This document shows positions 12,612 through 24,700 of a stretch of DNA of 64,000 bases, one piece after another. The notes beneath the pieces were generated by a model that saw only the letters and a program-made list of their open reading frames with translations, was not told where the DNA came from and ran no database searches. Position 1 is the first letter of the stretch. Each line of letters starts with the position of its first letter. The translations under genes and the position numbers were made by a program. Origin of the DNA: Balaenoptera acutorostrata (taxonomy: Eukaryota; Chordata; Mammalia; Artiodactyla; Balaenopteridae); contig NC_080067.1 of assembly GCF_949987535.1 (NCBI RefSeq), positions 52,450,910 to 52,514,909 on the forward strand, in the 5' to 3' direction.

Positions 12612-12958
12612 GAGGACTTCCCTGGTGGCGCAGTGGTTAAGAATCCGCCTGCCAATGCAGTGGACACGGGTTCAAGCCCCGGTCCAGGAAGATCCTACAT
12701 GCCACAGAGCAACTAAGCCCGTGTGCCACAACTACTGAGACCACGAGCCACAACTCTGAGCCCATGAGCCACAACTACTGAAGCCCACATGCCTAGAGCC
12801 CGTACTCTGCAACAAGGGAAGCCACTGCAATGAGAAGCCCACGCACCGCAACGAAGAGTAGCCCCCGCTCACTGCAACTAGAGAAAGCCCGTGTGCAGCA
12901 ACAAAGACCCAACGCAGCCATAAATAAATAAATAAATGAATAAATTTATATAAAAAAA
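12612..12958 (+). mobile_element. CHR-type SINE, full length
   Basis: It begins with 'gacttccctggtggcgcagt', has the A box (TGGCGCAGTGG) and a B-box region (GGTTCAAGCCC), then the body modules, and ends in a TAAA-rich tail. It is followed by about 40 bp of spacer and another copy in the same orientation. Confidence 0.92.
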
Positions 12959-12979
12959 GAGAAACAGAGTTACAGATGT

Positions 12980-13320
12980 AAAAAATAAACTTATAGGCGG
13001 CTTCCCTGGTGGCGCAGTGGTTGAGAATCTGCCTGCCAATGCAGGAGACACGGGTTCGAGCCCTGGTCTGGAAAGATCCCGCATGCCGCGGAGTGACTAG
13101 GCCCGTGAGCCACAATTGCTGAGCCTGCGCGTCTGGAGCCTGTGCTCCGCAACAAGAGAGGCCGCGATAGTGAGAGGCCCGCGCACCGCGATGAAGAGTG
13201 GCCCCCACTCGCTGCAACTAGAGAAAGCCCTCGCACAGAAACGAAGACCCAACACAGCCATAAATAAATAAATAAACAAATAAATAAAAAAGAAACACCT
13301 TGAGGAAAAAATAAAAATAA
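12980..13320 (+). mobile_element. CHR-type SINE with target-site duplication
   Basis: The head starts near 13002 (cttccctggtggcgcagtgg) with an intact B box (GGTTCGAGCCC near 13052). The tail of TAAA units ends about 13290. Flanking copies of aaataaacttata near 12983 and 13313 support a separate insertion. Together with the previous copy and the inverted copy at 13.6 kb it forms a three-SINE cluster. Confidence 0.9.
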
Positions 13321-13579
13321 ACTTATAAACATAGTATTTTTGTTGTTTTTAGTTACCACATTTAGAAAAAGAATTGTCAATTCAATGCCAATTAATTAAT
13401 TTAAAAAATTTTGCATATTTATAAAAGACTCAAAATGGAAACTACTATTTTACAATATGACTCTGTAGTATTAGCTACTTTTAAGTAAATTAACTTTTTG
13501 ATTAAAAATTTATATTGTATATAAACATACATATGCAAATATATATATGCTTATATAACTATGATAGAAGTTTCTTCAT

Positions 13580-13901
13580 GAAGCAAGGATATTTATAAAT
13601 TTATTTATTTATTTATTTATTTTTGGCTGTGTTAGGTCTTCGTTTCTGTGCGAGGGCTTTCTCTAGTTGTGGCAAGCGGGGACCACTCTTCATCGCAGTG
13701 CGCGGGCCTTTCACTGTCGTGGCCTCTCTCGTTGCGGAGCACAGGCTCCAGATGCGCAGGCTCAGTAGTTGTGGCTCACGGGCCTAGTTGCTCCGCGGCA
13801 TGTGGGATCTTCCCATACCAGGGCTCGAACCCGTGTCCCCTGCATTGGCAGGCAGATTCTCAACCACTGCGCCACCAGGGAAGCCCGAAGCAAGGATATT
13901 T
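13580..13901 (-). mobile_element. CHR-type SINE with exact target-site duplication
   Basis: The plus strand reads TTTA-rich tail, body, then the inverted head ending at 13886. The duplication gaagcaaggatattt occurs at 13580-13594 and 13887-13901. The orientation is opposite to the copy ending about 260 bp upstream, giving an inverted pair. Confidence 0.93.
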
Positions 13902-13904
13902 TAA

Positions 13905-15565
13905 AAGATCTAAAATGACAGAAACCTGACCTATCATCTCATGCTTTCTCTTAATCATTATTGCCTAATAACAATTTCTCTCAGTTTAAGTTTAGAACTC
14001 TCTTAGTCTGCTTTTTAATGGGTGCTGCTGAATTCTTTGTTCTGCCTATTTCTCTTTGGAGGTAAGATCTTGTTCTCAGCTAATTAGAAAAGTACTCTCT
14101 CGAAGAACTCCCAATTCCCTGGTTTCACCTCACCAGTGAGTACCTATTATGTGCCAGACCCTGGCCAGGTCCTCAAAATTTTGTTACATTAAGCACATAA
14201 CTGTTCACACCACAGGAAAAAGAAAGGGCAAAACCTTAATTTGTCTCCAATTTAACCTTACAGGAAGGAAATGAACGCTTTTTCCATGATTATTTTCTCC
14301 CCAAAGAATAGAATGTGAGACAGGATCCATACATCTGTGTTAGAAATGCCGTGGAATTTTTCTCAGGTTTTCTCTTGTTTTCCGATCAGTTATTCTTCAC
14401 ATTCCTATAGGAAAATATGCACTTCCTTTTCTGAAGATTCCAGATCAATATGTTGGGAACTAAAGTGCATTTCTACTGAAAGAAGTCTCTTGAAATGTTT
14501 TCCATAAACAATGCCCATGTAAACACACAAACATTTTGCAGTAGTAACACTGTGAAGTATTCTCCAGTTTAATGACCACGTCTCAGCTGTGGACTGTTTC
14601 CATCTTCCGTATCAGTAGGATGACTCTAGACCCCATACTGTTGCTCATTCATTTAACCAATACTTATTTCATGCCTATTATATTCTAGTTACTGTGTTTG
14701 GCATAAGAGATATCAAGTAGTGAATGATGTAGACAGGGAACTTACTTATGGGTGTTAGTTACCTACTATAACGCGAAGACCATTATGCAGAAAGAGCAGA
14801 GGGGGGCTAGTTAGCTAGCAGTTCGCATATGTTTGTAAGATTTTGGTAGACGTGTTGAAGGCTATCCCCAAGTAATTTTGTTTGGTAGGTACTCATTACT
14901 GGGCATCATCTCCAAATCTACACTCTTCATCTCACGCTTCACTTCCCCAGAGCCCCTCGGCTTCCCACACTGCAGTTGTGCAAATTGGTTCACCCTTTCC
15001 TGGTACCATGTTCTGAGTTCATTTTTCCCACCATTCCCTTGTTTCCATTTTCATGGGAATTGCCAATGACTGATTTTAATTTTATCAATCTAAATCTTAT
15101 GTAGAAACCCATTTATAAAATAGATAAAAGCACAACTCTGCCTAAAGTGTTGACAGGGATGAGGGAGCTCAGATGGATCACCTTGCCTGTCTAGGAATGC
15201 AAATCTCCACTCCATGATAAAGTCTGATAAGTCAAAATGCATCATCAGTACCTCTAGTAAATACACAGGTTCATTTTAGAAGGGTTTTCTGAGTATCAAA
15301 AAAAAAAAAAACAGTGTTTTTTCCAATATTTGTAAGCAATGCATCCCTGTAAAGAAATAACAACTTATGTGGAACTCTCATGTATAAATGAGATCAAAGC
15401 AGTAGTCCATTCATTTAATCTCATTTTAAAGTTCAAGTATATATTACCTATGAAGACAATCAGTGAGAAAAACAGGGCTATTTCCATGAACACAGAAATT
15501 TGTGACATGAGCTTACGTGTGACTGTTGTAGTTTTATTACACCTCCGCATCATTTTACTTCTCTT
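13905..15565. other. No gene seen; one possible ancient repeat
   Basis: A stretch near 14645-14760 resembles a common mammalian interspersed motif (catttaaccaatacttattt). The rest shows nothing identifiable. Confidence 0.45.
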
Positions 15566-15567
15566 CT

Positions 15568-15692
15568 CATTCTCTTTCCTTTCTCCTTCTCCTCCTGCTT
15601 CTCCTTTTTTTCTTCTTCCTCTCTCTCTGTGGCTCTGTCTCTCTCTCTCACACACACACACACACACTCTTTCTCTCTCTCTGTGTGTGTGA
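15568..15692. repeat. Pyrimidine-rich low complexity with (CA)n, (TC)n and (TG)n
   Basis: A CT/TTC-rich run gives way to CA, then TC, then TG dinucleotide tracts. Long open frames called on both strands here are products of this composition. Confidence 0.9.
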
Positions 15693-16628
15693 CTGACATA
15701 TAATAAACTGCATGGATTTGAAGTATACAATTAGATACGTTTTGACATATGTATATGCCTGTAAAATCACTGTCACAATCAAGATAATATGCATATCCAT
15801 CACCCAAAAATGTTTTTTTGTACACCTTCGTAATCCCATTCTTGCCCCTTCCCATAGTCCCTGCCCCATTCCCAAATAAACGTTGATCTGCTTTCTGTCA
15901 CTATAGATTAGATTTCATTTTCATCATTAGTTAATTCCTTTTTATTGCTGAGTAATATTCCATGGTATAGATATATCATAATTTTTAATCCATTTACTTC
16001 TTTTGTTTAGACGTTTGGTTTGTTTCCAGTTTTTTAATTTTTTACAAATAAAGCTAATCGGACATTAATGTATAGATATTTGTATTGCATATGCTTTTAT
16101 TGCTCTTAGGTAAATAACTAGGAGTGGAATGAATGGGTCTAAGGGTAGATGTACATTTAACTTGTAAAGAAACTGCCAAATTGTTTTCCAAAGTTGTTGT
16201 ATCATTTTACATTCCCACGTGAAGTATAAGAGAGTTCCAATTTCTCCACAGTTGGTATTTTTAATTTTAACCATTCTAGTAGGTATGTAATGGTATCTTG
16301 TTGTGGTTTTAGTTTGCATTCCCTTAATGACTGATGAAGTTAAACATCTTTTCACGTGCTCATTCACCATCCACATATGTACTCTGGTCAAATTTCCTTT
16401 CAAATATTTTGCCAATTTTTTAGTTCTTTTCCCCCCACCTTGTTATTGAGTTTGAGCGTTCTTTATAAATTCTGGATATATTATATGTGTTATTTGCAAA
16501 TATTTTCTCCAAGTGTCCTGTCATTTCATTCTCTCATGAGGGTCTTTTGAAGAGCATAAGGCCTTAACTTTGATGAAGGCTAGTTTATCAACTGTTTTCT
16601 CTTTTATGGATAATGCTTTTGCCTACAT
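15693..16628 (-). mobile_element. Old L1, ORF2 3' end and 3' region
   Basis: Read on the minus strand, 16415-16065 gives a decayed ORF2 C-terminal segment with recognisable pieces such as KRCLTSSVIKGMQTKTTTRY and LPLDPFIPLLVIYL. The cysteine cluster of the family is partly lost. Downstream on that strand is the 3' region with 'attactcagcaataaaaagg'-type text. It is heavily diverged and inactive. Confidence 0.82.
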
Positions 16629-16634
16629 TCCTTG

Positions 16635-16930
16635 GCACATGGCCTCTTTCCATTTGCAAAGCCAGCAATGGCTGGCTGTCTTTTTCTGACACTGATTCTC
16701 TTTCCTCCCTCTTATACTTTTAAGGACACTTGTGATTACATTGGGTCCACATGGATAATCCACAAAATCCCCCGTCTTGAGGTCAGCTGATTACCAACCT
16801 TAATTCCATCTGCTACCTTATTCCTTTTTGCCATGTAAGGTAACATATTCCCAGGTTCTAGGTATTAGGATGTGGACATCTTTTGGGGGGGGTGGATATT
16901 ATTCTACCAGACACAGGAGGGATTGTGAGT
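16635..16930. mobile_element. Ancient interspersed repeat, family unassigned
   Basis: The text 'cttgtgattacattgggtcc', then 'tttttgccatgtaaggtaac' and 'ggatgtggacatctttt', is a familiar old mammalian repeat. I do not name it with certainty. It is non-coding. Confidence 0.55.
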
Positions 16931-16939
16931 CCTTCCATT

Positions 16940-17268
16940 TAGTGACTTACTTTTTTTTTTAAATAAATTTATTTATTTATTTATTTATTTTTGGCTGTGT
17001 TGGGTCTTCGTTTCTGTGCGAGGGCTTTCTCCAGTTGTGGCAAGCGGGGGCCACTCTTCATCGCGGTGCGCGGGCCTCTCACTGTCGCGGCCTCTCCCAT
17101 TGCGGAGCACAGGCTCCAGACGCGCAGGCTCAGTAGTTGTGGCTCACAGGCCTAGCCACTGCGCGGCATGTGGGATCTTCCCAGCCCGGGGCACGAACCC
17201 GTGTCCCCTGCATTGGCAGGCGGATTCCTAACCGCTGCGCCACCAGGGAAGCCCTAGTGACTTACTTT
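16940..17268 (-). mobile_element. CHR-type SINE with exact target-site duplication
   Basis: The duplication tagtgacttacttt occurs at 16940-16953 and 17255-17268. The TTTA-rich tail is on the left and the inverted head is on the right, so the SINE is on the minus strand. The body keeps many CpGs, which suggests a relatively young copy. Confidence 0.93.
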
Positions 17269-17269
17269 G

Positions 17270-18195
17270 TTTCATAAGACCCTAAGATTTCCCTTTTCTC
17301 TTCTTTTCCTCTCTATCTCCTAACTGTCAAAGGGAAGTTCTCACTTCCTTTTTACCTTTTTTCTCTCCCAGAAGTTATGTATTTCAAAGATGTCCCCTTT
17401 ATATCATGCCTGTGCTTTTACATCTTGCATACTTTGAAGTCTCTTCCTTGTAGTCCTTGCTCTGATTTGCCTGGACATTTTTATAGTATATTCTAGTTAG
17501 ACTGGACTTAATCTTTTTTGTGATTGTTTTAAATCTACTTTGGACTTCATCCTTTTCTGTCCTTCCCACAGTTTTTCTTGGTCTGCCTTTGCTTGCCCCA
17601 AAGTGCTGCTGTGCAATGAGGCTGGAGCTGGCACATGAGAGATCCACTCAACTTTTTTTTTAGTCATAGTTATTTTGAAGTTTTAGTACTCTCCGTGCTC
17701 AAGGTCTGCAGAATATATAGTTTTTCTGTAGATATATTTTCTCTTCTTTTTGTTTTGTATCATTTTTGGAGGACGTATTAAGGATCTAGTAACTAGCCTG
17801 CTGCCACTGTCTTAAGTTACCCACAAATTTTATCTTTTGTTTTAATTTCACAATACTGAGAAAAATACTCCATCAGACAGAGAAGTACTTGTAAACAGTA
17901 GCCTTCTTTAAATAGCTCACATTCCAAATTTGGGATACTTCTTTTAACTGGTCCTGAAGCTTAAGAGAAAAGTAGAAGGATTTTTTAAAAGTTAGTTGTC
18001 TAACATTATGTACCAACTGTTTAACTGTCCTTAACTGATATTAGTCAACTTGGAAGTTATCAAAGGACTTTACTCAGTTTGAATCTTGATTGTTTTGAGG
18101 ACATTTCAAAAGTACTTTTAATTTTGAGATATTACTTTCTAAAAAGCATCAGATACATCAGTGCCTTGTAGTTCCTTGTAAGGATGCTGGTCCTT
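17270..18195. other. No gene seen
   Basis: This is a T-rich stretch without a recognisable repeat or exon. Confidence 0.45.
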
Positions 18196-18199
18196 TCTT

Positions 18200-18452
18200 T
18201 GTAAGACAGCTAACCACTGAAGCGTTTGATCAGAAGAATGACTGCATACTAACAGAATCACGTGGGGTGCTGTGTTTGAGGAGAGAATGTGGGTAGTATG
18301 GTCTGAAGCAGGAGACCAGTGAAGTGTCTGTTGTAATAATACTGTTAAGAAATATGGGATCTCACACCAGTGTTCATAACAGCACTATTTACAATAGCCA
18401 AGACATGAAAGTAACCTAAGTGCCAATGAATGGATAAAGAATATGTGGTGTG

Positions 18453-18496
<44 letters not shown>

Positions 18497-20260
18497 GGAA
18501 TATTACTCAGCCATAAAAAATGGAACATTGCCATTTGCAGCAACCTTCTCTATGGATGGGCCTAGAGATTATCATACTAAGTGAAGTAAGAGAAAGACAA
18601 ATATTATATGGTATCATTTATACATGAAAACTAAAAACATGATACAAACGAACTTATTTACAAAACAGAAACAGACTCACAGACATTGAAAACAAACTTA
18701 TGGTTATCAAGGGGGAAAGTGGGGGAGGGATAAGTTAGGAGTATGCGATTAACAGATACACACCACTATATATAAAATAGATAAACAACGAGGATTCACT
18801 GTATACCACAGGGAACTATATTCAATATCTTGTAATAACCTATAATGGAAAAGAATCTGAATATATATATATGTGTAAATATAACTGAATCACTTTGCTG
18901 TACACCTGAAACTAACACAATATTATAAATCAACTATAGTTCAATAAATAAATAAATAAGTAAGAAATATGGGGTCTCATAGTAGCCATGGAGGGCGTGA
19001 GAGGTGGTCAGATTCTAACTATATTTTGAAGGTAGAGCTTATAGGATTTCATCCGGGATTGGGTGTGGTATTTGAAAGAAAGAGAGTAGTTAAGGATGAT
19101 TCCATGATTTGGGGTTTGAATAGATGGAGGGTATGAAAGGGGCTGATCTGGATAGGAGATTTAGAAGTTTATTTTGGGAATATTAAGACTGAGGTGACTA
19201 TAAAACATCCAGAGGAATTTCAAGTAGGCAAGTAAATATATAGGTCTGGGATTCAAGAGACAGAGAAGGGTCTAGGATGGAGTTATAAATATTGGAATCA
19301 TTAGCATATAAATTGTTTTTAAAGCCATGAGACTGGATAAGTCACTAGTAGAGTGAGTTAAGAGAGAAAGAAGTCTAAAGACTGAGCTCTGGGCACACCA
19401 GTATTAAGAGATTGGTAGGATGAGTAGGGAATAGCAAAAGAGATTACAAAGTAGAAAGAAAACCAGTGGAGTGTGGGGTCCCAGAGGCCAAATGAAGAGT
19501 GCTTCAGGGAAGACAGAGTAACTCGAACTCGACATTTCAAATGCAGTGGATAGATCAAAGAAATTAGAACTAGGAACTGACCATTGAATTTAGTGGCTTG
19601 AAGGTCATTAGTGGCCTTGGTAAATGTAGTTTCAGTGGAGTAGTGGAGTGAAAACAATACTTGAGTGAGTTCAAGAGAAATGGAGAGAGAACTGGATGCA
19701 GCAAGCATAGACAATATTTGCAAAGCTTTTCCCCCATGTTGTAATGGATGTAAAGCAACGGGATAAAGCTGGATGGAGAAGTGGACCAAAGGACATTTTT
19801 GTTTTGTTTCTGCTTTAAATGGGAAAAATTACAGCATGTTTATATTTTTGTGGGAATGATGCAGCAGAGAGGAGAAATTGATGATGCAGAAGAATTTCTG
19901 GATCAATTGTCTTGAGTAGAGATGAAGTGATAGGATCTAGTCCACAAATGAAGATAGAAGCATTGATGTCATACCTGTTAATGAGAAGAAAGCAGAGTAA
20001 ATGGGCAGGTAGATGAGAGTAGGTGGATAAATGGATGATGGGGCCCTCTGGAAATTCTTTTCTGATTGCTAAGTGAAAGTAAGGATGGGAGCAGAGATCT
20101 TGGAAGTTAGGAGAGACAGAAGGTGAGGATCAACTGGGAGACGGGGGGAGACACTGGATCTGAGGATTCTGGAAAAGTCAGAATCGAAACATTGGAGTAT
20201 GAATAGGTTTTGCCCAAGGCAGTGGAGGTATGGGGTTGTTGTTTGGAGCTAGAAAGCTAA
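18200..20260 (+). mobile_element. Ancient long interspersed repeat (unnamed), split by a younger L1
   Basis: Long runs resemble a known old mammalian repeat text, for example 'gtggccttggtaaatgtagt', 'cagagaggagaaattgatga' and 'gatgaagtgataggatctag'. I cannot assign the family. The 143-codon minus-strand open frame at 19358-19789 lies inside it and has no support as a gene. A 3' L1 fragment interrupts it at 18365-18961. Confidence 0.5.
18347..18979 (+). mobile_element. L1 3' end, 5'-truncated, with target-site duplication
   Basis: The insert begins in the last part of ORF2 ('aacagcactatttacaatag'), passes the stop region and the cetartiodactyl 3' UTR ('ctttgctgtacacctgaaac'), and ends in an AATAAATAAATAAA tail. 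The flanks aagaaatatgggatctca (18347-18364) and aagaaatatggggtctca (18962-18979) differ at one base. A (CA)n tract of about 20 units sits at 18453-18494 in place of coding sequence. Confidence 0.92.
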
Positions 20261-21530
20261 AAAGATAAACTAAGACCAGTTTTTGATTTATTTATCTTAC
20301 CTAATTCATTTTGGGATAACATTGGTCTACAATTTTTGGACTTGGGGAAATTCTGAGGATGCTTAGAAAAGACAAGGATAAAGAAATGTCTGACATTTGG
20401 CATCTCTACCCCTATCATGGGAAAAATATCCAGAAAATTTGCGATGTAATGTTTTAGATATTTGATAGTTTTTAAAAAAAATTATACTAACTTGAATAGA
20501 AACAAATAAATTTGTAGATCATTATCAAATATGTTAAATTATATTTTTTAGCATAGAAAGTTTTTATGCTAAGTTTCAGCCTAAAGCATTTTGTATGTAA
20601 AATTAAAGTTCTAACAGAAACATAATGTGGAGGAGAATGTGTTTTCACTCTTTTGATATGAAGTACATCTCTAAGGTTACTGAAAAGTGATAGTCTATGG
20701 ATGGATTACCACTGCATGGAAAAAGGAATGAAAAGGAAACATAATGTTTTTTCCAAGACATGCCAAATATCTTGTTTTCAAATGACGTTTTGAATAAAAT
20801 GGTTTCCTAAATGTCTTGTTCTCTGAAGCAGTAAAGACTATGAAAGTGTTTACTGTGCTTTTGGCAAACAACAAATTCTCAGTACCCAGAGCTAACATTT
20901 TTCTATTTGGGGGAAAGGAGGCATGCAAGTAACAGGCTTAGAGAACTTTTGTTTTATCAGCTCCTGAAGTTAAAAATTCACAGCGCTATCTATACACATA
21001 GCAGGCACTCTGAGCAGACTTCTTGGACCAGTAAACGAGTATACAATATAATATAATATTCTCTCCTTTTTCTGTGACAGGTTGTAAAAATTTGCTTTGA
21101 AACGAAAATCTGCTATTTCTTTCCTTGTGCTGAAAAAGGCAGAATTCCGTACCTTCAATTCAAAGGTGTTTTGTTTGAGCAAGGTTCAAGCTGGAATTAG
21201 ATAGCTTCCCTTTTGCCTCTTCTGCTTGTTCTGAAACTACAGGAGAGAAGTATGAAACCAAATACTGAGGGATACATTGCACGAGTACCACTTCAACTAA
21301 ACTCAAGCCAGATGCAAACAATTCAAGAAATAATGGAGCTGAAGACAGCACACTTTTCAGGGATGCTAAGGCCATTTGTTCCCTCTGCTATAATTTATGT
21401 TTCTATAGTCAAGGTTCAGTTCTACCACAGTTTAGGCAACTCATTGGAAACAATGATCACCGTTAGCTGCTCCAGGAGCACAGGAATTCCTTAGATGAGC
21501 ACTGAGAGATTGGTAACAATACCTACTGAA
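20261..21530. other. Spacer upstream of the LRR gene; no gene proven
   Basis: It contains an open stretch at 21252-21494 starting MKPNTEGYIARVPLQLNSSQ that looks somewhat protein-like. It has no strong donor in the phase needed to join the gene downstream, so it is listed as unproven. It could be 5' leader or an upstream open frame. Confidence 0.4.
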
Positions 21531-21537
21531 GGGCCAG

Positions 21538-21550
21538 GTTGCTAGGTAAC
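21538..21550. promoter_or_regulatory. RFX-type X-box candidate
   Basis: The imperfect palindrome gttgctaggtaac matches the two X-box half sites (GTTGCT and GGTAAC) with a one-base spacer. RFX factors bind such sites in promoters of many ciliary genes. It lies about 160 bp upstream of the proposed start codon at 21711. A further ggtaac half site lies at 21512. No TATA box or CpG island is seen. The exact transcription start is unknown. Confidence 0.6.
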
Positions 21551-21710
21551 AGGTTGTTTCCTTGGTCACAGTGAATACATGGAAGACCCCCAAAGGAGGC
21601 TGCAGATTCTTGGTGGACAGCTCTCATAGCCCCTCCTGGGAGGAGGATGAAAACTGTCTTCAGAAAAATAGCCTTATGAAGGCCAGAGGAACTTTATGCA
21701 CCAGCAAGAC

Positions 21711-21721
21711 ATGTCTGAAAG
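21711..21721 (+). CDS. LRR gene exon 1, coding part (MSE plus split codon)
   Basis: The ATG at 21711 has G at -3. Three codons and two bases precede a strong donor (AAAG|gtaagc). The split codon AG|C joins exactly to the first acceptor of exon 2, giving [14 protein letters not shown] second frame is open across the same exon from 21550, with its own ATG at 21676. It would join in frame only through the alternative acceptor at 29341. The exon's 5' UTR extends upstream by an unknown length. Confidence 0.6.
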
Positions 21722-24700
21722 GTAAGCAAATGAAATGCTAAAAAGTAGCCTCAGTCATTCCTTAAGAGAAAACAAACAAACAAACAAACATAGGTAGTGT
21801 TCCTGGATTAAATTTCATTTAAAAATGTAAAATCATGCAACCTGTGTTACTGATGATGCCTGCTCGGAGAAAGAAGCCACCGTCTCCCCTATAGCAGGCA
21901 ACAGGCTACAAATGCAATTCAGGTGATCAATACTGTAACAGAGAGAGCTGGACCTCTGTCTAGCAGTGGTACATTTATAGCTACACAGGGCTCTTTAAGA
22001 GAACGAGTGTGAATTTCAGGGGGAAAAACAGATAAGACAGACAAAAGGAAATATCTATTAGTTAATATCTATGAATTATTAGTTAATATTAGTTTGTACC
22101 TATTAATTATATTTAAATGAAATTACTAGCACAAAACAGGACTTTTACTAGATCAATAAAACCACAAATGAGATTAAATAAGAGGGCCAAAACCCAATCC
22201 TTGTTTCCTCACTCCTAAACGTTATAGCTGTTACATAAATATTTCTCAAAGCATGCTGATAATGTCGACAATATACAATTAGGGGGGTTGCAAGTTTCTT
22301 GAATTTTTTTGTCCTTCTATTAGTGTTGAATTTGGCTCTCATCTTTAAAAAAAGTGAGATTTGCACCTTCAATTTTCAGGATGAAATACACTGTGGTTTC
22401 ATGAGTGTATGAAACATATTTATAGCTCCCTAAATTTACTGCTTAGAGTTAAGATAGGAATGATGCTTAGGAAGAGGTTCAGAGGCTGAAGCAGTTCTAT
22501 TACAGAAGTTTTGTTTTTGTTAGCAAACTGTGTACATCTCAAGCAGCGTCTAGATGTTATGTTGATTTTAATGTTAAAAACTGTGTCATAATTAGAACTG
22601 GGCATGTGAAACAATAGTTTTTAAATGGGTAGAAGTTCTGTGAGCAATTATAAACTTTATTTTTCCTACTTGCTAACACCCTTGAATACACTATACCAAG
22701 AGGAAGTTTACTTGTGAGCTCTGTAAAAAAGTGATCTTTATGATCAGTATTATTCTTTTTAAACTAGTAAGTTTTATAAAATTGTCTCTCCTTTAGAGAC
22801 AGTGTAAAAAGTAATGCCCAGGCTACAACTTAAACTTTAACCTTCAACTTTTGAAGGAGGAAGGAAGGAAGGAAGGAAGGAAAGAAGGAAAGGAAAGGAA
22901 AGGAAAGGGGGAGGGAGGGAGGGAAGGTAAGAAGGAGGGAGGGAGGAAAGAAAAAGAAAAAAAAAAGAAAAGAAGTTTTCTTAGTGTCAGTATTTGTTCC
23001 ATCACGTTTCTGCACATAATGAAATGAGTCTTAGTCATACTACTTTCCTAACATACTGTCACTTTCATCTGGAATTTTATTATAGTTTTGTCTCTGTTCA
23101 CAAGATCTACCTAATCACATGTTGTCCTTTAGTGTCTACATTCTTCTCCTTTGTAGTGTTGTATGTGGTTGAATTTTCAAAATTATGACAACATAGGGAG
23201 TAGTAAAGCATTCTTTTTTTTTAAGTTTTGAATTTTATTTTATTTATTTTTTTATACAGCAGGTCCTTATTAGTCATCAATTTTATACATATCAGCATAT
23301 ACATGTCAATCCCAATCGCCCAACTCATCACACCACCACCACCCCCCTGCGGCTTTCCCCCCTTGGTGTCCGTACATTTGTTCTCTACATCTGTGTCTCA
23401 ATTTCTGCCCTGCAAACTGGTTCATCTGTACCATTTTTCTAGGTTCCACATATGTGCGCTAACATACGATATTTGTTTTTCTCTTTCTGACTTGCTTCAC
23501 TCTGTATGACAGTCTCTAGATCCATCCACATCTCTACAAATGACCCAATTTCGTTCCTTTTTATGGCTGAGTAATATTCCATTGTATATTTGTACCACAA
23601 CTTCTTTATCCATTCATCTGTAGATGGGCATTTAGGTTGCTTCCATGACCTGGCTATTGTAAATAGTGCTGCAATGAACATTGGGGTGCATGTGTCTTTT
23701 TGAATTATGGTTTTCTCAGGGTATATGCCCAGTAGTGGGATTGCTGGGTCGTATGGTAGTTCTATTTTTAGTTTTTTTAAGGAACCTCCATACTGTTCTC
23801 CATAGTGGCTTATCAATTTACATTCCCACCAACAGTGCAAGAGGGTTCCCTTTTCTCCACACCCTCTCCAGCATTTGTTGTTTGTAGATTTTCTGATGAT
23901 GCCCATTCTAACTGGTGTGAGGTGATACCTCATTGTAGTTTTGATTTGCATTTCTCTAATAGTTAGTGATGTTGAGCAGCTTTTCATGTGCTTCTTGGCC
24001 ATCTGTATGCCTTCTTTGGAGAAATGTCTATTTAGGTCTTCTGCCCATTTTTGGATTGGGCTGCTTGTTTTTTTAATATTGAGCTGCATGAGCTGTTTAT
24101 ATATTTTGGAGATTAATCCTTTGTCCGTTGATTTGTTTGCAAGTATTTTCTCCTATTCTGAGGGTTGTCTTTTTGTCTTGTTTATGGTTTCCTTTGCAGT
24201 GCAAAAGCTTTTAAGTTTCATTAGGTCCCGTTTATTTTTGTTTTTATTTCCATTACTCTAAGAAGTGGATCAAAAAAGATCTCACTGTGATTTATGTCAA
24301 AGAGTGTTCTTCCTATGTTTTCCTCTAAGAGTTTTATAGTGTCCGGTCTTACATTTAGGTCTCTAATCCATTTTGAGTTTATTTTTGTGAATGGTGTTAG
24401 GGAGTGTTCTAATTTCATTCTTTTACATGTAGCTGTCTAGTTTTCCCAGCACCACTTATTGAAGAGACTGTCTTTTCTCCATTGCATATCCTTGCCTCCT
24501 TTGTCATAGATTAGTTGACCATAGGTGCGTGGGTTTACCTCTGGGCTTTCTATCTTGTTCCATTGATCTATGTTTCTGTAGTAAAAGATTCTTAAGTATT
24601 GGGAATCTTCTAAATAACAGCTATATATGTGGTTACAATAAAGTTCTAAAAATTTCTAAATATAATTTTGTTAATGGAACATAGAGGTATCTCAGTCTAT

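Noticed and set aside
15365..15855. Overlapping 100-120-codon frames on both strands
   Set aside because: They are driven by the CT/CA/TG microsatellites at 15568-15692 and have no domain content.
19358..19789. 143-codon minus-strand frame
   Set aside because: It lies inside the ancient interspersed repeat at 18.2-20.3 kb, with no motif or splice support.
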